This document shows, in pieces, positions 1 to 10,925 of a DNA stretch of 64,000 nt (position 1 is its first letter; each line of letters opens with the position of its first letter). The DNA is from Macrotis lagotis. Taxonomy: Eukaryota; Chordata; Mammalia; Peramelemorphia; Peramelidae. The notes under the pieces were generated by a model. The model did not search any database. It was not told the origin of the DNA and saw nothing but the letters and a program-made list of their open reading frames with translations. The position numbers were made by a program, and so were the translations under genes. Where the stretch lies: the NCBI RefSeq assembly GCF_037893015.1, contig NC_133661.1:188616491-188680490 (forward strand), given 5' to 3'.

Positions 1-125
1 TTTTTTGTGAAAGATTTACTTTTTACTTTCCTTCTAAAAGCCCTATATTGTAGATAGGGCAAAGGTTTTTCCCATTTTACACTATAAGAAATGGAAGTTC
101 ACATGTCTTTTTTTTCTCACAATTA

Positions 126-370
126 AGGTTTTATTTTATTTTTTCGATAACATGTTTTGAAAAATTTTTCAACATTCATCCACATGTAAATGCATATTTA
201 TGTTACATAGTTTTCTTCTACGCACCCTTCCTACCCCCCTCCCCTCAATGACAAACAGTCTGGTGAATATTTGTGTTTAACATATTTACAGATTAGTTAT
301 TTTTCTAAATAAGGAATTAGGACTAAGAGAAAAGAAAGAAAACCATGAAAGAGGAAAGAAAAACATAACA
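126..370 (-). repeat. LINE-1 3' end fragment, minus strand
   Basis: Read on the minus strand this is the terminal 3' UTR of a marsupial L1. On the plus strand it shows the reversed tail with 'tttttcaacattcatccac', then a C-rich 'cccttcctacccccctcccc' tract, then 'tttacagattagttatttt'. A related tail lies at about 59.09-59.40 kb. It is non-coding and 5'-truncated. Confidence 0.65.
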
Positions 371-384
371 GAAATTTTTAAAAA

Positions 385-1265
385 GTGAATGTTGGAGAAG
401 GACAGAAATAATAAATTCACACTTCTCAGACTATAATGTAATAAAAATCAAATGTAATAATTTTCTTTATCTGGGAAAGATAAACCAAGAACTACTTTGA
501 AATTAAATAGCCTTATCTTAAACAATGAGTGGATCAAACAGCTAATAATACAAATAATCAATAATTATATTCAAGAAAATTATGATAATGAGACATCACA
601 CCAAAACTTATGGAATGCAGCAAAGGCAATTTTGGGGGTAAGCGTTCTATCTCTAAATGCCTATATGAATAAAATAGAGAAAGAGAAGATCAATAAATTG
701 GGTATTCAACTAAAAAAGCTAGAAAAAGAACAAATTAAAAAACTTCAAATAAATACCAAATTAGAAATTCTGAAAATCATGTTAGAGATTAATAAAATGG
801 AAAGCAAGAAAATTATTGCTCTCATAAATAAAATGAATAGTTGGTTTTTATGAAAAAGCCAATAAAGTAGACAAACCTTTAGTTAATCGAATTAAAAAAA
901 GAAGATAACCAAATTACCATTATCAAAAATAAAAAAAAAGGTCAATGAATCACCAGTGAGGAGGAAATTTAAGAGATAATTAGGAGCTACTTTGCTGAAC
1001 TATATGCCAATAAATTGAAGAACTTGATTGAAATGGATGAATATTTACAAAAGTGTAAACTTAACAGATTAACACAAGAGGAAATAAATTACTTAATTAG
1101 ACCCATTTCAGAAAAAGTAATTGAAGAAACCATCAATAAACTCCCTAAGTAAAAGTCTCTTAGTACAGATGGATTTACAAGTGAATTTTTCCAAACATTT
1201 AAGGAAAAACTAATTCCTATTCTACATAAACAATTTTAAAAAAATAGGAGAGGAAGGAGTTCTTG
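385..1265 (+). repeat. Decayed LINE-1 ORF2 fragment (reverse transcriptase N-terminal part)
   Basis: The frame opening at 497 gives a 118-aa piece with the L1 ORF2p order: an 'ETSHQNLWNAAKAIL' block (family 'NLWDTAKAVLRG'), then 'LNAY', 'KLEKEQ', 'EINKMESKKI' and 'INKMNSWF' (family 'INKSKSWFFEKINK'). Downstream, in broken frames, are recognisable remnants of the 'DKPL', 'PDGFTSEF' and 'FKEELIPIL' blocks up to about 1,250. This is the linker between endonuclease and reverse transcriptase and the start of the RT. Stops and frameshifts are frequent, so it makes no functional protein. It is cut off at about 1,265 by an ORF1-bearing element. Confidence 0.8.
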
Positions 1266-2832
1266 GTGAAAGAAATACAAAACAAACCCTGAAGAAAAAT
1301 AATATATTAAAAACCAGTATAGGCCAAATGGAAAAAACAACACAAAAGAAAAATGAGGAGAAGAATTCCTTAAAAAGCAGAATTGGCCTCCTGGAAAAGG
1401 AGATAAAAACTTCTCTGAAGAAAAGAACTCCTTCAAATGCATAATGCTGCTAAAAGAAGCTGATAACTTTGTGAGAAATCAGGGAGAAACAAAACCATTC
1501 CAAAAACATCAAAATATGAGACGAAACTGTGCAATATCTCATTGGAAAAACAACTGACCTTGAAAACAGATCCAAAAGTGATACTTTAAAATTATTGGGC
1601 TACCTGAAAATCATGACCAGGAAAAGAGACTAGACTTCATTTTGCATGAAATAATATAGCCAAATTGTCCTGGGATCTTAGAAGTAGAGGATAAAATAGG
1701 AATTGAGGGAATTCACTAAATCACCTCCAGAAAGAGATCCCAAAAGAAAAACTTCCAGGAATATTATAGCCAAATTCCCAAACTCTAAAGTCAAAGAGAA
1801 AATACTAAAAGCTTCCAGAAACAACCAATTCAAGTGCCTTAGCTTTATAGTCAGGATTACACAGGATCTGGCAGCATCTACATTAAGGGTTCATAGCACT
1901 TAGATTATGATATTCTAGAAGGCAAAAGATCTTGGTTTACAACAGAGAATCAATTACCCAGCAAAAATGTACATTTCCTTTCAGAGGAAAAGAAGGACTT
2001 TCAATGAAACAGGGGACTTTCAAACTACCCTATTGAAACAATCAGAGCTGAATAGAAAGTTTGATCACCAAATATAGGACTCAGGTGAACCATAGAGAGG
2101 GCGGATGAGAAGGACTAACTATGAGGAATTTAATGATGTTGGGCTGTTTTTATTCCTGCATGAACCTTCTCATTTATAATAGCTGTTAGAAGGAGCACAT
2201 ATACACAAGGAACAGGAGGGAACTGAATATAATGGTATACTAGAGTAAGAAGATGGAGTCAATGATAAATGAAAGTAATGGGAGGAAGAGAAAGGAGAGG
2301 AAGAAGGAACTAAGATATTTCACATAAGTGTCAGGCAAAAGATTTTTCAATGGAGTAGAATGGGGGAAGTTGTGGGGGGGGAATGAGTGAGCCTTCATTC
2401 TCATCAGAAATGGCTCATAGAGAAAATAATATATACACTTAATAGTGTATAGAAATCTATCTTGCCCTATAGAAAAATGAGAGGAAATGGGGTATAGGTG
2501 AGAGCAGAGAGGGAAGAATGAGGGAGAAGGTACTCAGATACAACACACTTTTGAACAGGGACAGGGTGAAAGGGGAGAGAGAATAGAATAAATTGGTAAG
2601 GATTAGAGTGGAGGAAAATACAGCTAGTGATTGCAACTGTGGGAAAAACAGTGAAGTAACTTCATGATAAAGAAGGCAATTCATCCCAGAGACAGAACTA
2701 TTGGAGTCTGAACATAGACTGAAGTACGTTTTTTTTTTCTCTCACTATTCTTGAGGTTTCGCGTTTTTTGTGGGGGTGGGGGGTTTATGCTAACTCTCAC
2801 AACAAGATGATTGTAATAATGTAAAAATAAAT
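1266..2832 (+). repeat. 5'-truncated ORF1-only LINE-1 (HAL1-like)
   Basis: From about 1,266 the sequence matches the coiled-coil and RNA-binding part of L1 ORF1p. The 66-aa frame at 1,703-1,903 reads 'RDPKRKTSRNIIAKF', 'KVKEKILKASR' and 'VRITQDLAASTL', the RRM/C-terminal domain pattern. ORF1 ends with a TGA at 2,005-2,007. The normal inter-ORF spacer follows, but at about 2,640 ('attgcaactgtggg') it runs straight into the L1 3' end ('gactgaagtacg', T-rich tract, G-rich 'gggggtgggggg', AATAAA near 2,827) with no ORF2. The same junction occurs at 7.5, 12.7 and 46.15 kb. Confidence 0.7.
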
Positions 2833-2835
2833 GAA

Positions 2836-3570
2836 CTATGCCCCAAAAAGACAGTTCCCCAGAACTAATATTTGGTAATGATGTGATTTTGTAATACAGA
2901 ATCTTAAAACTAAATAGACATTGTGAACTCTAAATCTTGTAAAAATTTTAAAAACATGATCTTGAAACAAAATTGACAGAAAATATGTTAGACATTTAAA
3001 GATATTTTTTCCTCTGAAATGTATTGAAAACAAGGTGAAAGATGAAAGAAATCATTAAAGACATCAACACAGAGTCATAAAAGTTTTGGTGGCCAACCAA
3101 TCAGCTTACACATTAGTACATAAAAGTGGATGGATGATTTTCTAACCCATTAATAAAGTCTGTCCTCCTGAGAAGGAGTCAAATGGTAGTAGGACTAATG
3201 TCTCTTATTCTGAAATAATCAGACCAGTTTTCTGACTTCTCATGATGATTATTTTCTCTGTTTTATATAACTGTGAAAGCCAAACTTGAATAGGCAAATG
3301 AGATTAAAGACATTAAACTTTTCAAGGATAAAATATGTAATAATAAATTACAAAAAATAAAACAAAACTTACTCCAAAAAGCAAAAAAAAAGTATTATGA
3401 ATCCTTACACTTTACCAAAGTGGGAAGATCATGGGTGTTTGGGTTAGGTGTATACCAAACTGAAGGGTCTACTGAAATCTAATCATTAAGAGGTTTATTG
3501 GACAGGCAGATCCAGCAAGCATTCAAAACTGGGGTGAGAGAAATAAAGTGAAGATGGGTCTAAATTTGAA
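2836..3570. other. Non-coding sequence, nothing recognised
   Basis: AT-rich sequence with only short chance frames. I see no tRNA-like promoter boxes, LINE motifs or conserved coding signal. Confidence 0.4.
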
Positions 3571-5718
3571 CATGAGATCTCACCACAAAAAAGGGAATGG
3601 ACAAGAAGGAAAAAATAAGATAATGACATGTAAAAAAGGAGTCTTCATATTGACAGGGTAGAGGGAGAGTTTTCCTGCCTATCAATGAAGAAATTAGTAG
3701 GCTTATCTGTTACATGGATAATAACTGTTGTTGGGGGTGGGGGGTGGGGTAGTAGTGGAAGAGAAGGCCCTCTACCTCCTGAGTTGTTTTGAGGGTAGTC
3801 TTGCTTCCAATAACCCTTCCTGGTGACAGATTTGGCTGGGACCTGGAGGATGTTTGCCTGTGATTATTCCTCAAAGGTCACTATTCCTGCTTTTTGCACC
3901 AAAGGCAAGAACCCTTTTGCTCACAGGGGTTCATAAGGGCAGTGCCAGAACCTGAAACTTAGTCCTAGCCCAGTGGTCCTTTTCATTTGTTCCTGCACAG
4001 TCCCTTAAAGACAGTTTCTTTTCCATTTCCACTGATGTCCCTCCTCTTGTTTCTGGAGCTTCCTGGGTATGACAAGGATTGACTGACTGATAAGTTGTAT
4101 ACCCAGGATAGCAGCTGGGGTACCTGGGTCTAGATCAGTAAATTTTCTCATTGACTCTTATCAATTAATTACAAAAAAATAATCATAGGATTTTCATTCA
4201 CTCCCAGGGGCACTTCTGTGTATCTCTTGTAATTGGCCTGTTTCTTTAGTCCACTTTTTATACCTTCAATTATACAATTAACATGTCCCTCCCTTCCCTA
4301 TCACTTTTGTGCTGGTAATTCTAGCTCAAGTTAGAAATAGGACAGTTATGGGGGCCAGGAGAGTGAAGGTGGAGTACAGGACCTATGAGCTGTAGTGTCC
4401 CCAAATTCTTGGGCTAAATATCAAATCATACTTTTCTCCTGATTATGCTAAATACCAGCATGATAAGTCAAATTGAAGAGGAATTTTCTTGAATTCTTCT
4501 AGGTCTTCTAAGGATCATTTGCTCTTTTAATTTGGAGAGATTGGCCAAAAAAGGAAGCATTAACCCTAGAGGTACCTTCATTTGTGTCTGAAACTTCCTG
4601 TATGGGGAGTATTGGAGCCTGTGGGAGAAAGTGGCAGGGCAGGGGCTTGATTTTTGTGCAGAAGAGGCTATGGGAAAAGTTTTATTTTTTTTGGAATGAG
4701 GTTCAATTTCAATCAAGACATCAACTGGAGGGCCATTGGAGTGCTACAGGGTCTCTCATGTAGGATAAAGCCTGATAAAGGTTAAATTCAGGTAAACCTT
4801 CTTTAAAGAGAGAGGGGAAATCAAAGATGATAGGATCCTAAGCCTGAAGAACCTGTTCAGTAGGAAGAGGATTGTGGCAAATTTAATGTTTGCCAGGAGT
4901 ATTTCACATGCTTCTCAAAGGCATGGATCCTAAGATAGACTCATAGATGCCTGTATGTATGGTATCTCAGTTCATTTCCAATCCCTCCAGCATTAAAGAT
5001 CTGACTGCAATATAATACTTTAATTTAAAGATCCACTTACTTTTTATTTTTCCTAATCCCCGGGTTACATTCTGGCTAGACTATGTTACAAAAGAAAACT
5101 AAGCATTTTTTGAGGTCTTTTTGATCAAGTTTTCATGATAATCCCATTTATTAAGAAATTTGACATTTGCTTTCAGTACTATCTCCCCTTATCTTCACCT
5201 TAAATTCGGTTAATGCCATTCTCCAATTTCTTATCCTTTTCCCATGTTTAAAGAGCTGTTCATTCTCCTTGCTAAATCAATTCCAAATATAAGTTCTTGA
5301 TCCTTGATGTCATCCCCTCCCATCTTTTTCAAGACTCCTGATCTTCTGGCAATTTTTCTAAAGTCCAGATTCCATGTCATTGTTCTACACTATAAATTTC
5401 AATGATTATTTCCTTTAGAATACATTCCATTGTTGGAAGCTGGATGGTTCATTGGAAGAAAACTGAGTTTGGAGTCAAGAACACCTGAATTCAAATTTAT
5501 CCTTAGACACTATTTGTGTGACCCTGGGCAAGTCACTTAACCTATTTGCCTTAGGAAGGAAATGGCAAACCACTCTGAACGTGAGATCTCAACACAAAAA
5601 AAGGGAGGAGACAAGAAGGAAAAATAAGATACTGGTATGTAAAAAAGGAGTTTTCATATTGACATATTGTTCTAGTTTCCTGTCAATGAAGAAATTAATA
5701 GGCTTACCTGTTCCATTA
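3571..5718 (-). mobile_element. Possible ancient endogenous retrovirus remnant (class I-like), gag region
   Basis: Two direct repeats of about 145 bp, similar but diverged, bound this stretch (3,571-3,714 and 5,576-5,718). Between them the minus strand holds weak, scattered gag-like signal in the expected order: a capsid-like stretch at about 4,720-4,470, then a nucleocapsid zinc-knuckle-like stretch at about 4,010-3,900. The terminal repeats could be LTR parts. The element is heavily broken with many interruptions, very old, and lacks most of pol and env. It overlaps a MIR-like SINE at 5.43-5.55 kb. Assignment is by eye and tentative; it could be an unrelated repeat. Confidence 0.3.
5433..5552 (+). 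repeat. tRNA-derived SINE (MIR/MAR-like), plus strand
   Basis: It shows 'ttggagtcaagaacacctgaattcaaat', a B-box-like region, then 'tgtgaccctgggcaagtcacttaacct', the conserved core of MIR-type SINEs. The typical tail 'ggaaatggcaaaccact' follows at 5,559. Confidence 0.7.
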
Positions 5719-5739
5719 TGAACATGTAGAGTTGGCATG

Positions 5740-7420
5740 ATTGAATATACACTCGATTTGGCTTCTACACATTAACAACCTAACCGTAATATATCATTCC
5801 AGCTTTGTCATACATAGGGTGTGTGCAAGGAAGATTAGTACCCTTGTTGTGAGGGCTGCTAAGCACTTTTCAGGCCTGCTTTTCACTTTTGATGTCCACC
5901 TGAACCACCTAACTCTCATCTGTGTCACTAAGAAGCTGTAGTATACATAGAGACCACACCCCAGTAAATGGTTTTGGCAGACACACTAAACCAAATTGAG
6001 GGTAAATGAGGGAATCTCAAATTCATTAGTGACTAGTGGGGGTTTTTTTCCCCCAACCATATGAAGTTTTCCACTACTGGAATGGGTGGAAGAGAACAAT
6101 TCATTTCAATGCCTTTGAAGCCACCTGAAGTAGCTTAGAACTTGAGTAGATATCAAAGATACCAATGTCATCCAATGCATCTAGAGCCATCATCACCAGT
6201 TGTCATGATTCTTTCTTGCTATGCTTGATCATAATGACTTTGAAAGAGAGAGTGAGGCAGATGATTTCAGGCAGCTCTACCTCCTTTATTCAGGAAACAA
6301 AGGATAACACTCATAATCATTCCTTAGAGTCTTCTGGCAAAGGACAGGTGACAAAGTAGCAGGTGCAGGTGCATTGGGAGCTGTAGTCACAACCCTGACA
6401 AAGGTGGCCCAGGTCATAGAGTCTTTACTCACTGAAAGCAGCAATGAGATTTGGCAACCCTCTGCGTGATTGAGCAGCCCTTTAAGGATCTCACTTCTCA
6501 CCTCCTGATGTGTGGAAGGAACTAGAAAAGGTACACTAAAAATTGTCTACTTATCCAACATTGACTTGATTACCACAGGAGGTGGGGATCCTACAGTGTA
6601 GTTGAGATGTAAAAAAATATTTTAAAGAAGGTTCCACTCAATATTGGTGCATGGAATAGTGTACACACTCATAGACAATACAAGATCCAATAGACCTGAA
6701 AGATTAACAGATCTTCTTGCAGGAGAACTCAGCAGAGACCATATCCAAATAGAAGCCTTGAGTGAAACAAGGTTGGCAAATGAAGGCCAGCTTAGTTAAC
6801 TCAGAGCTGTATATACATTTTTGTCAAGTAACAATGAATGGGAATACTGTGAAGCTGGGATAGGTTTTGCAATCAAAATTAATCTGATTAGTATTCTTGA
6901 ATGTCTACCAAAAGTAGTGAATGACAGGCTTATGATTATGAGACTGCCATTTCCAGGAAAATGCCATGACACCATCATCAGTGTCTATACACCCACCATT
7001 ACAAACACTGATGAAGTTAAGGGAAAAAAATTATGAAAACCTGGAGACCCTTATCATCAATACACCCAAAAGAGCACAAGCTTATAATTCCAGATGATTT
7101 TAATAGTAGAGTTGGCTCAGATTACCCAGGCATGACATGGAGTCCTTGAGAAGAATGGAGCTGGAAACAACAACAGTAATGGTCTCCTACAACTGAAGAC
7201 TTGCACAGCTCATAACCATCTCATCACAAACACTATATTCCATTTACCTAATTGCAATAAAACTTCCTGGATGTATGCTCATAGCAAACACTAGCATCTA
7301 ATAGACTGTATAATTGTATGTGAGAGTATATGAGTATGGCAGAAGCAGAATATGAGAGTGACAAAGGCAATAGGTGGTGCAGAGTGCTGGACTGATCACA
7401 GACTCATCCTAAGTTAAATA
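5740..7420 (+). repeat. RTE-type LINE remnant: 5' region and endonuclease domain
   Basis: The endonuclease part spans about 6,640-7,410. In the frame 6,821-7,036 I read 'NEWEYCEAGIGFAIK', 'ECLPKVVNDRLMIMRLPF' and 'IISVYTPTITNTDEVK', matching the apurinic-endonuclease fold of RTE-like LINEs (family pattern 'EAGVGFAIK...CLPKGINDRLM.LRLPL...IISAYAPTMTN.DEVKDKFYEDL'). Upstream in another frame is 'EALSETRLANEGQL', the catalytic Glu block. Downstream are remnants of the 'GDFNARVG', 'NGLLLL' and 'TDHRLI' blocks. 5,740-6,640 is probably its 5' region. Frames are broken and no reverse transcriptase remains. Clade naming is from memory of the protein pattern. Confidence 0.6.
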
Positions 7421-7430
7421 TCTGAGCATA

Positions 7431-7872
7431 TTCAGATACAACATACTTTTGGACAGGGACAGGATGAAAGGAGAGAGAGAATAGAATAAATGAGAGTGGG
7501 GAGAAATAGAGTGGAGGGGAATACAGCTAGTAATAGTAACTGTGGTAAAAATATTGAAGCAACTCTCTGGTTGACTTATGATAAAGAAGGCAACTCATTC
7601 CAAAGACAGAACCATTGTAATCTGAACACAGACTGAAGTACATTTTTTTCCTCTCTCACTATTCTTGAGGTTTCTCATCTTTTTTGGGGGAGGAGGGTTT
7701 ATGTTTACTCTCATAATAAGATTTTTGCAGGGTTTCTAGGAGGCACAGTGGATAGAGCACTGGCCCAGGAGTCAGTAGTACCTGAATTCAAATCCGGCTT
7801 CAGACACTTAATAATTATCTAGCTGTGTGGCCTTGGGAAAACCAATAATCCCCATTGTCTTGCAAAAACCTA

Positions 7873-7921
<49 letters not shown>

Positions 7922-7945
7922 TTGTAATAATATAAAATCAATAGC
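7431..7945 (+). repeat. ORF1-only LINE-1 3' end (HAL1-like), 5'-truncated, split by a SINE
   Basis: It begins in the inter-ORF spacer ('cagatacaacatacttttggacaggg') and passes at about 7,545 through the same ORF2-less junction seen at 2.64 kb. The 3' end follows with 'cacagactgaagtac', a T-rich tract and a G-rich 'ttgggggaggagggtttatg'. The last bases resume after the SINE at about 7,921 ('attgtaataatataaaatcaata'). Confidence 0.65.
7727..7921 (+). repeat. SINE with (AAT)n tail inside the L1-derived tail
   Basis: It has the opossum-type SINE body 'ctaggaggcacagtggatagagcac...gaattcaaatcc...gctgtgtggccttggg', ending in 'cttgcaaaaacctaa' and then about 50 bp of (AAT)n from 7,871. It interrupts the L1-derived 3' UTR, so it is younger than that element. 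Confidence 0.8.
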
Positions 7946-7949
7946 CCCC

Positions 7950-8598
7950 CTATAAATGGTTGGCCTCTAAAAAAGTATGGAATGACTTACAGGATTTGAT
8001 GCTGAGTGAAGCAAATGCAGCCAAGAGAACAATGTACACATCTACAGAATTATGAGATGAACAACCTTGTCAGATGCAACTCTTCTCAACAGTCCAGAGA
8101 GCTAGGACAACTGTATTAAACTAGTACTGGTCTATATTATCCCCAACCAAAACAGAAAGAAACAAAAAAAAAAACCACAGAAAAACATCCCTACTGAATC
8201 TGATGAAAACTTTATAAAAATTACCTCTTATGCGGGTGGCTAGGTGGTGTAGTGGATAAAGCACCAGCCTTGGAGTCAGGAGTACCTGGGTTCAAATCTG
8301 GTCTCAGACACTTAGTAATTACCTAGCTGTGTGGCCTTGGGCAAGCAACTTAACCCCATTTGCCTTGCAAAAACCTAAAAAAAAATTACCTCTTATGTAT
8401 CACTTTCCCTTAAGCCTAATTCCTCATGCCAAAACTTACTAATTTGCAAATATGTTTAACAAAATAAGTTTGTAAAATACTATACTGACCCTGAGAGGAG
8501 GGGGTGGGGGTGGGAAGGAAGGGCAGAGGGAAATTTTGTACCTTGGTAATAGTCATTTGTAAATGGAAGAGAATAAAAAAATAAAATTAAAAAAATGT
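7950..8598 (+). repeat. LINE-1 3' end, 5'-truncated, split by a SINE
   Basis: It begins near the ORF2 C-terminus ('tggaatgacttacaggatttgatgctgagtgaagc'), continues through the L1 3' UTR and ends with a G-rich stretch at about 8,490-8,530 and an A-rich tail near 8,595. A SINE at 8,233-8,380 interrupts it. Confidence 0.75.
8233..8380 (+). repeat. SINE with target-site duplication
   Basis: Full-length opossum-type SINE, with A-box region 'ggctaggtggtgtagtgg', B-box 'ggttcaaatc' and tail 'cttgcaaaaacctaaaaa'. It is flanked by the duplication 'aaaaattacctcttatg' at 8,216-8,232 and 8,381-8,397, which proves insertion into the surrounding L1 tail. Confidence 0.92.
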
Positions 8599-8609
8599 GA
8601 ACATTGTGT

Positions 8610-9475
8610 TCTTTCAGATGCTGAAGATTTTTCTTTTTTTTGTTTTGTTTTTCTTCCTCTGAATGTGGATAACATTGTCCTTAACAGGTCTTCCAGAGTG
8701 ATCCAAGCTCTCTGAACTGCTGAGAGGAGCTGCCTCCATCAAGGTTGATGATCTCACAATGTTGTTGTTGATCTGTCCATTGTTCTCTTTGTTCTGCTCC
8801 TTTTTCTCATCATCAGTTCCTATTATTGGTCCCATGCTTCTCTTGAATCTGACCATTCATGGTTTCTTATAGAACAATAGTACTCCTTAAATTTCATATA
8901 CTATAACTTGTTCAGCCATTCCCCAAGTAATGGGCATTCCCTCAATTTCCAATTCTTTGCCATTACAAAAAAGTTGCAATAAAGATTTTGGAACATAAGG
9001 GACTTATCCAATTTTTTGAGGTCTTCTGGACATAGGCCAGTATTGGTATTGGTTGATCAAAGGTAATGATCAGTTTTATTGCTCTTTGGTGTAGTTACAT
9101 ATTGCTCTTCAGGATGTTTGGATCAGTTCATAACTTCACCAACAATACATTAATGTTCCAATCCTCATACAACCTCTCCAACATTGATTGTTTTCCCTCT
9201 TTGTCATGCTAGTCAATCTGATAGGTGTGAGGTGAGTGGAACCCCAGATTTGATTTACTTTGCATCTTTCTAATCAGTAATGATTTGGTGCATTTTTTCA
9301 TGATTATATATAGCTTTAATTTCTTCCTTTGAAAACTGCCTGTTCATATCTCCTGAGTATTTATCAATTGAGACATGACTTGTGACCTTATAAATCTAAT
9401 TCAATTCTCCGTAAATTTTAGTAACCACCTTTATTGTAACCTCTAGCTGTGAAAATTTTTTCCAATCACATGCCA
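8610..9475 (-). repeat. LINE-1 3' region, minus strand
   Basis: The reverse complement carries the conserved end of marsupial L1 ORF2: plus-strand 'ttcagccattccccaagtaatgggcattccctc' is the reverse of the 'gatgcccatcaattggggaatgg' block, and 'tctgataggtgtgaggtgag' is the reverse of 'cctcacacctatcaga'. The frames are degraded. Its right end is close to the left limit of the large duplication. Confidence 0.8.
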
Positions 9476-9591
9476 TCTTATCATTTTTATAGCACAAGAC
9501 TATTTCATGACATTTACACACCACATCTCATTCATATCTTAAGTCAATTAAGGAAAGATTAAAAAAAATTCACATTTAAAAAAAGTTTAGG

Positions 9592-9737
9592 AGGGGTGGC
9601 TAGGTTGTGTAGTGGATAAAACACCGGCCCTGGAGTCAGGAGTACCTGGGTTCAAATCCGGTCTCAGACACTTAATAATTACCTAGCTGTGTGGACTTGG
9701 GCAAGCCACTTAACCCTGTTTGCCTTGCAAAAAACTA
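9592..9737 (+). repeat. SINE with target-site duplication
   Basis: Full-length opossum-type SINE flanked by 'aaaaaaagtttagg' at 9,578-9,591 and 9,738-9,751. It is absent from the matching place in duplicon 2 (about 41,660). Confidence 0.9.
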
Positions 9738-9751
9738 AAAAAAAGTTTAGG

Positions 9752-10162
9752 GTAGATGACAAAAAATTAAGTGGTTAAAATTTGATTATATAAAATTAAT
9801 CAATTTTATGCAATAAAATCCAATAGACAAAGATTAAATAAAATAATTAACTGGAAAAAAAAAAAAGGTTTCCAGTAAGTTTCTTTAGTAAGGTTTCATT
9901 TCTAAGCTATAGAAGGAATGGATTAAATTTTAAAAGAAAGAATTCTCTAGTTGATATATGGTCTAAATATATATCTCAAAATTTGAAACCTAGGAGTTCT
10001 TTAGATACATGAAAAAATGGTACACATCACTATTAATGAGAGAAATGAAAAAAATTGATTTCACCTTTATCAAGAAAACCAAACAACAAAAAAATAAAAT
10101 AAATGTGGGAGGCACTGAGGAGAAATAGGCAGATTAAAAAGAATATAAAGAAACTTGTGATT
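9752..10162. other. Duplicon sequence with old L1-like 3' tract
   Basis: No gene. It aligns with about 41,690-42,130 in duplicon 2 ('aattaactgg' at 9,847 and 41,797; 'agaaggaatgga' at 9,911 and 41,859). It resembles a degraded L1 ORF2 C-terminal region shared by both copies. Confidence 0.5.
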
Positions 10163-10925
10163 AAAACTTGTGATTATGGGCGGAGCCAAGATGGCGACAA
10201 GAAGAGATCAAGTCTTAGGCACTCTCTGATAAAACTTGAAACTAAGGACTCTAACTAAACTTTAGAGAGAAAGAACCCACAAAGGGATCCAGTGAGGCAG
10301 TTCTCCTACTCAAGGTAACCTGGAAAAGAGCATCAAGGCTCTGCTCTCTGAGGTTGGAGGGGCGGCTGCTGGCCAGAGGTGTGGCCCGCCAGAGCGAAAG
10401 AACTTCAGCCTCCCAGAGGCAGCCCCAGGGTGCTGGGAGCCCCGGGTTGCGGTAGTGGGGGAGTCTCCTGACTGGCACCCTGGGGAGCACCTAGCACAAA
10501 GTGGGGGAACAGCAGGGGACCTCTGCCATGGTGAGTACATGGAGCCCAGCCCTCAGGGCACACAGAGAACAGCTTGATCTTTCGGCAGCCCAGATCTGGA
10601 AACAGAAGCAGGCAGAGCTGGTAAGCAGGAGCCCCCAAGGCATGAGCCCATTGAGCTGAGGGAGGGGAGTGAAGAGAGACTGCAGAGCTCTGTCCTCGGC
10701 CTCTGGAATAGGACTATGGGGCTCTGACCACTTTCAGATCCTGATCCCAGTCTAGGCCCCCCATAGAAGAGCAGCCCCCCCCCCCACCTCAGCCCCGTGG
10801 CAGAGGTGGGGCGCTTATGGTCATTCAGAGACCAGGAGGGAGGACTGAGCCTCACACACTGAAACCCTTGTGGGATTGTCCCAAAAGCTCAGGAAGCACC
10901 CCAAAACCAGGCCAAGGCTGGGAAA

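Noticed and set aside
9592-9737. SINE copies as possible tRNA genes
   Set aside because: They carry tRNA-like A and B boxes but have A-rich tails, target-site duplications and no tRNA cloverleaf or anticodon arm.
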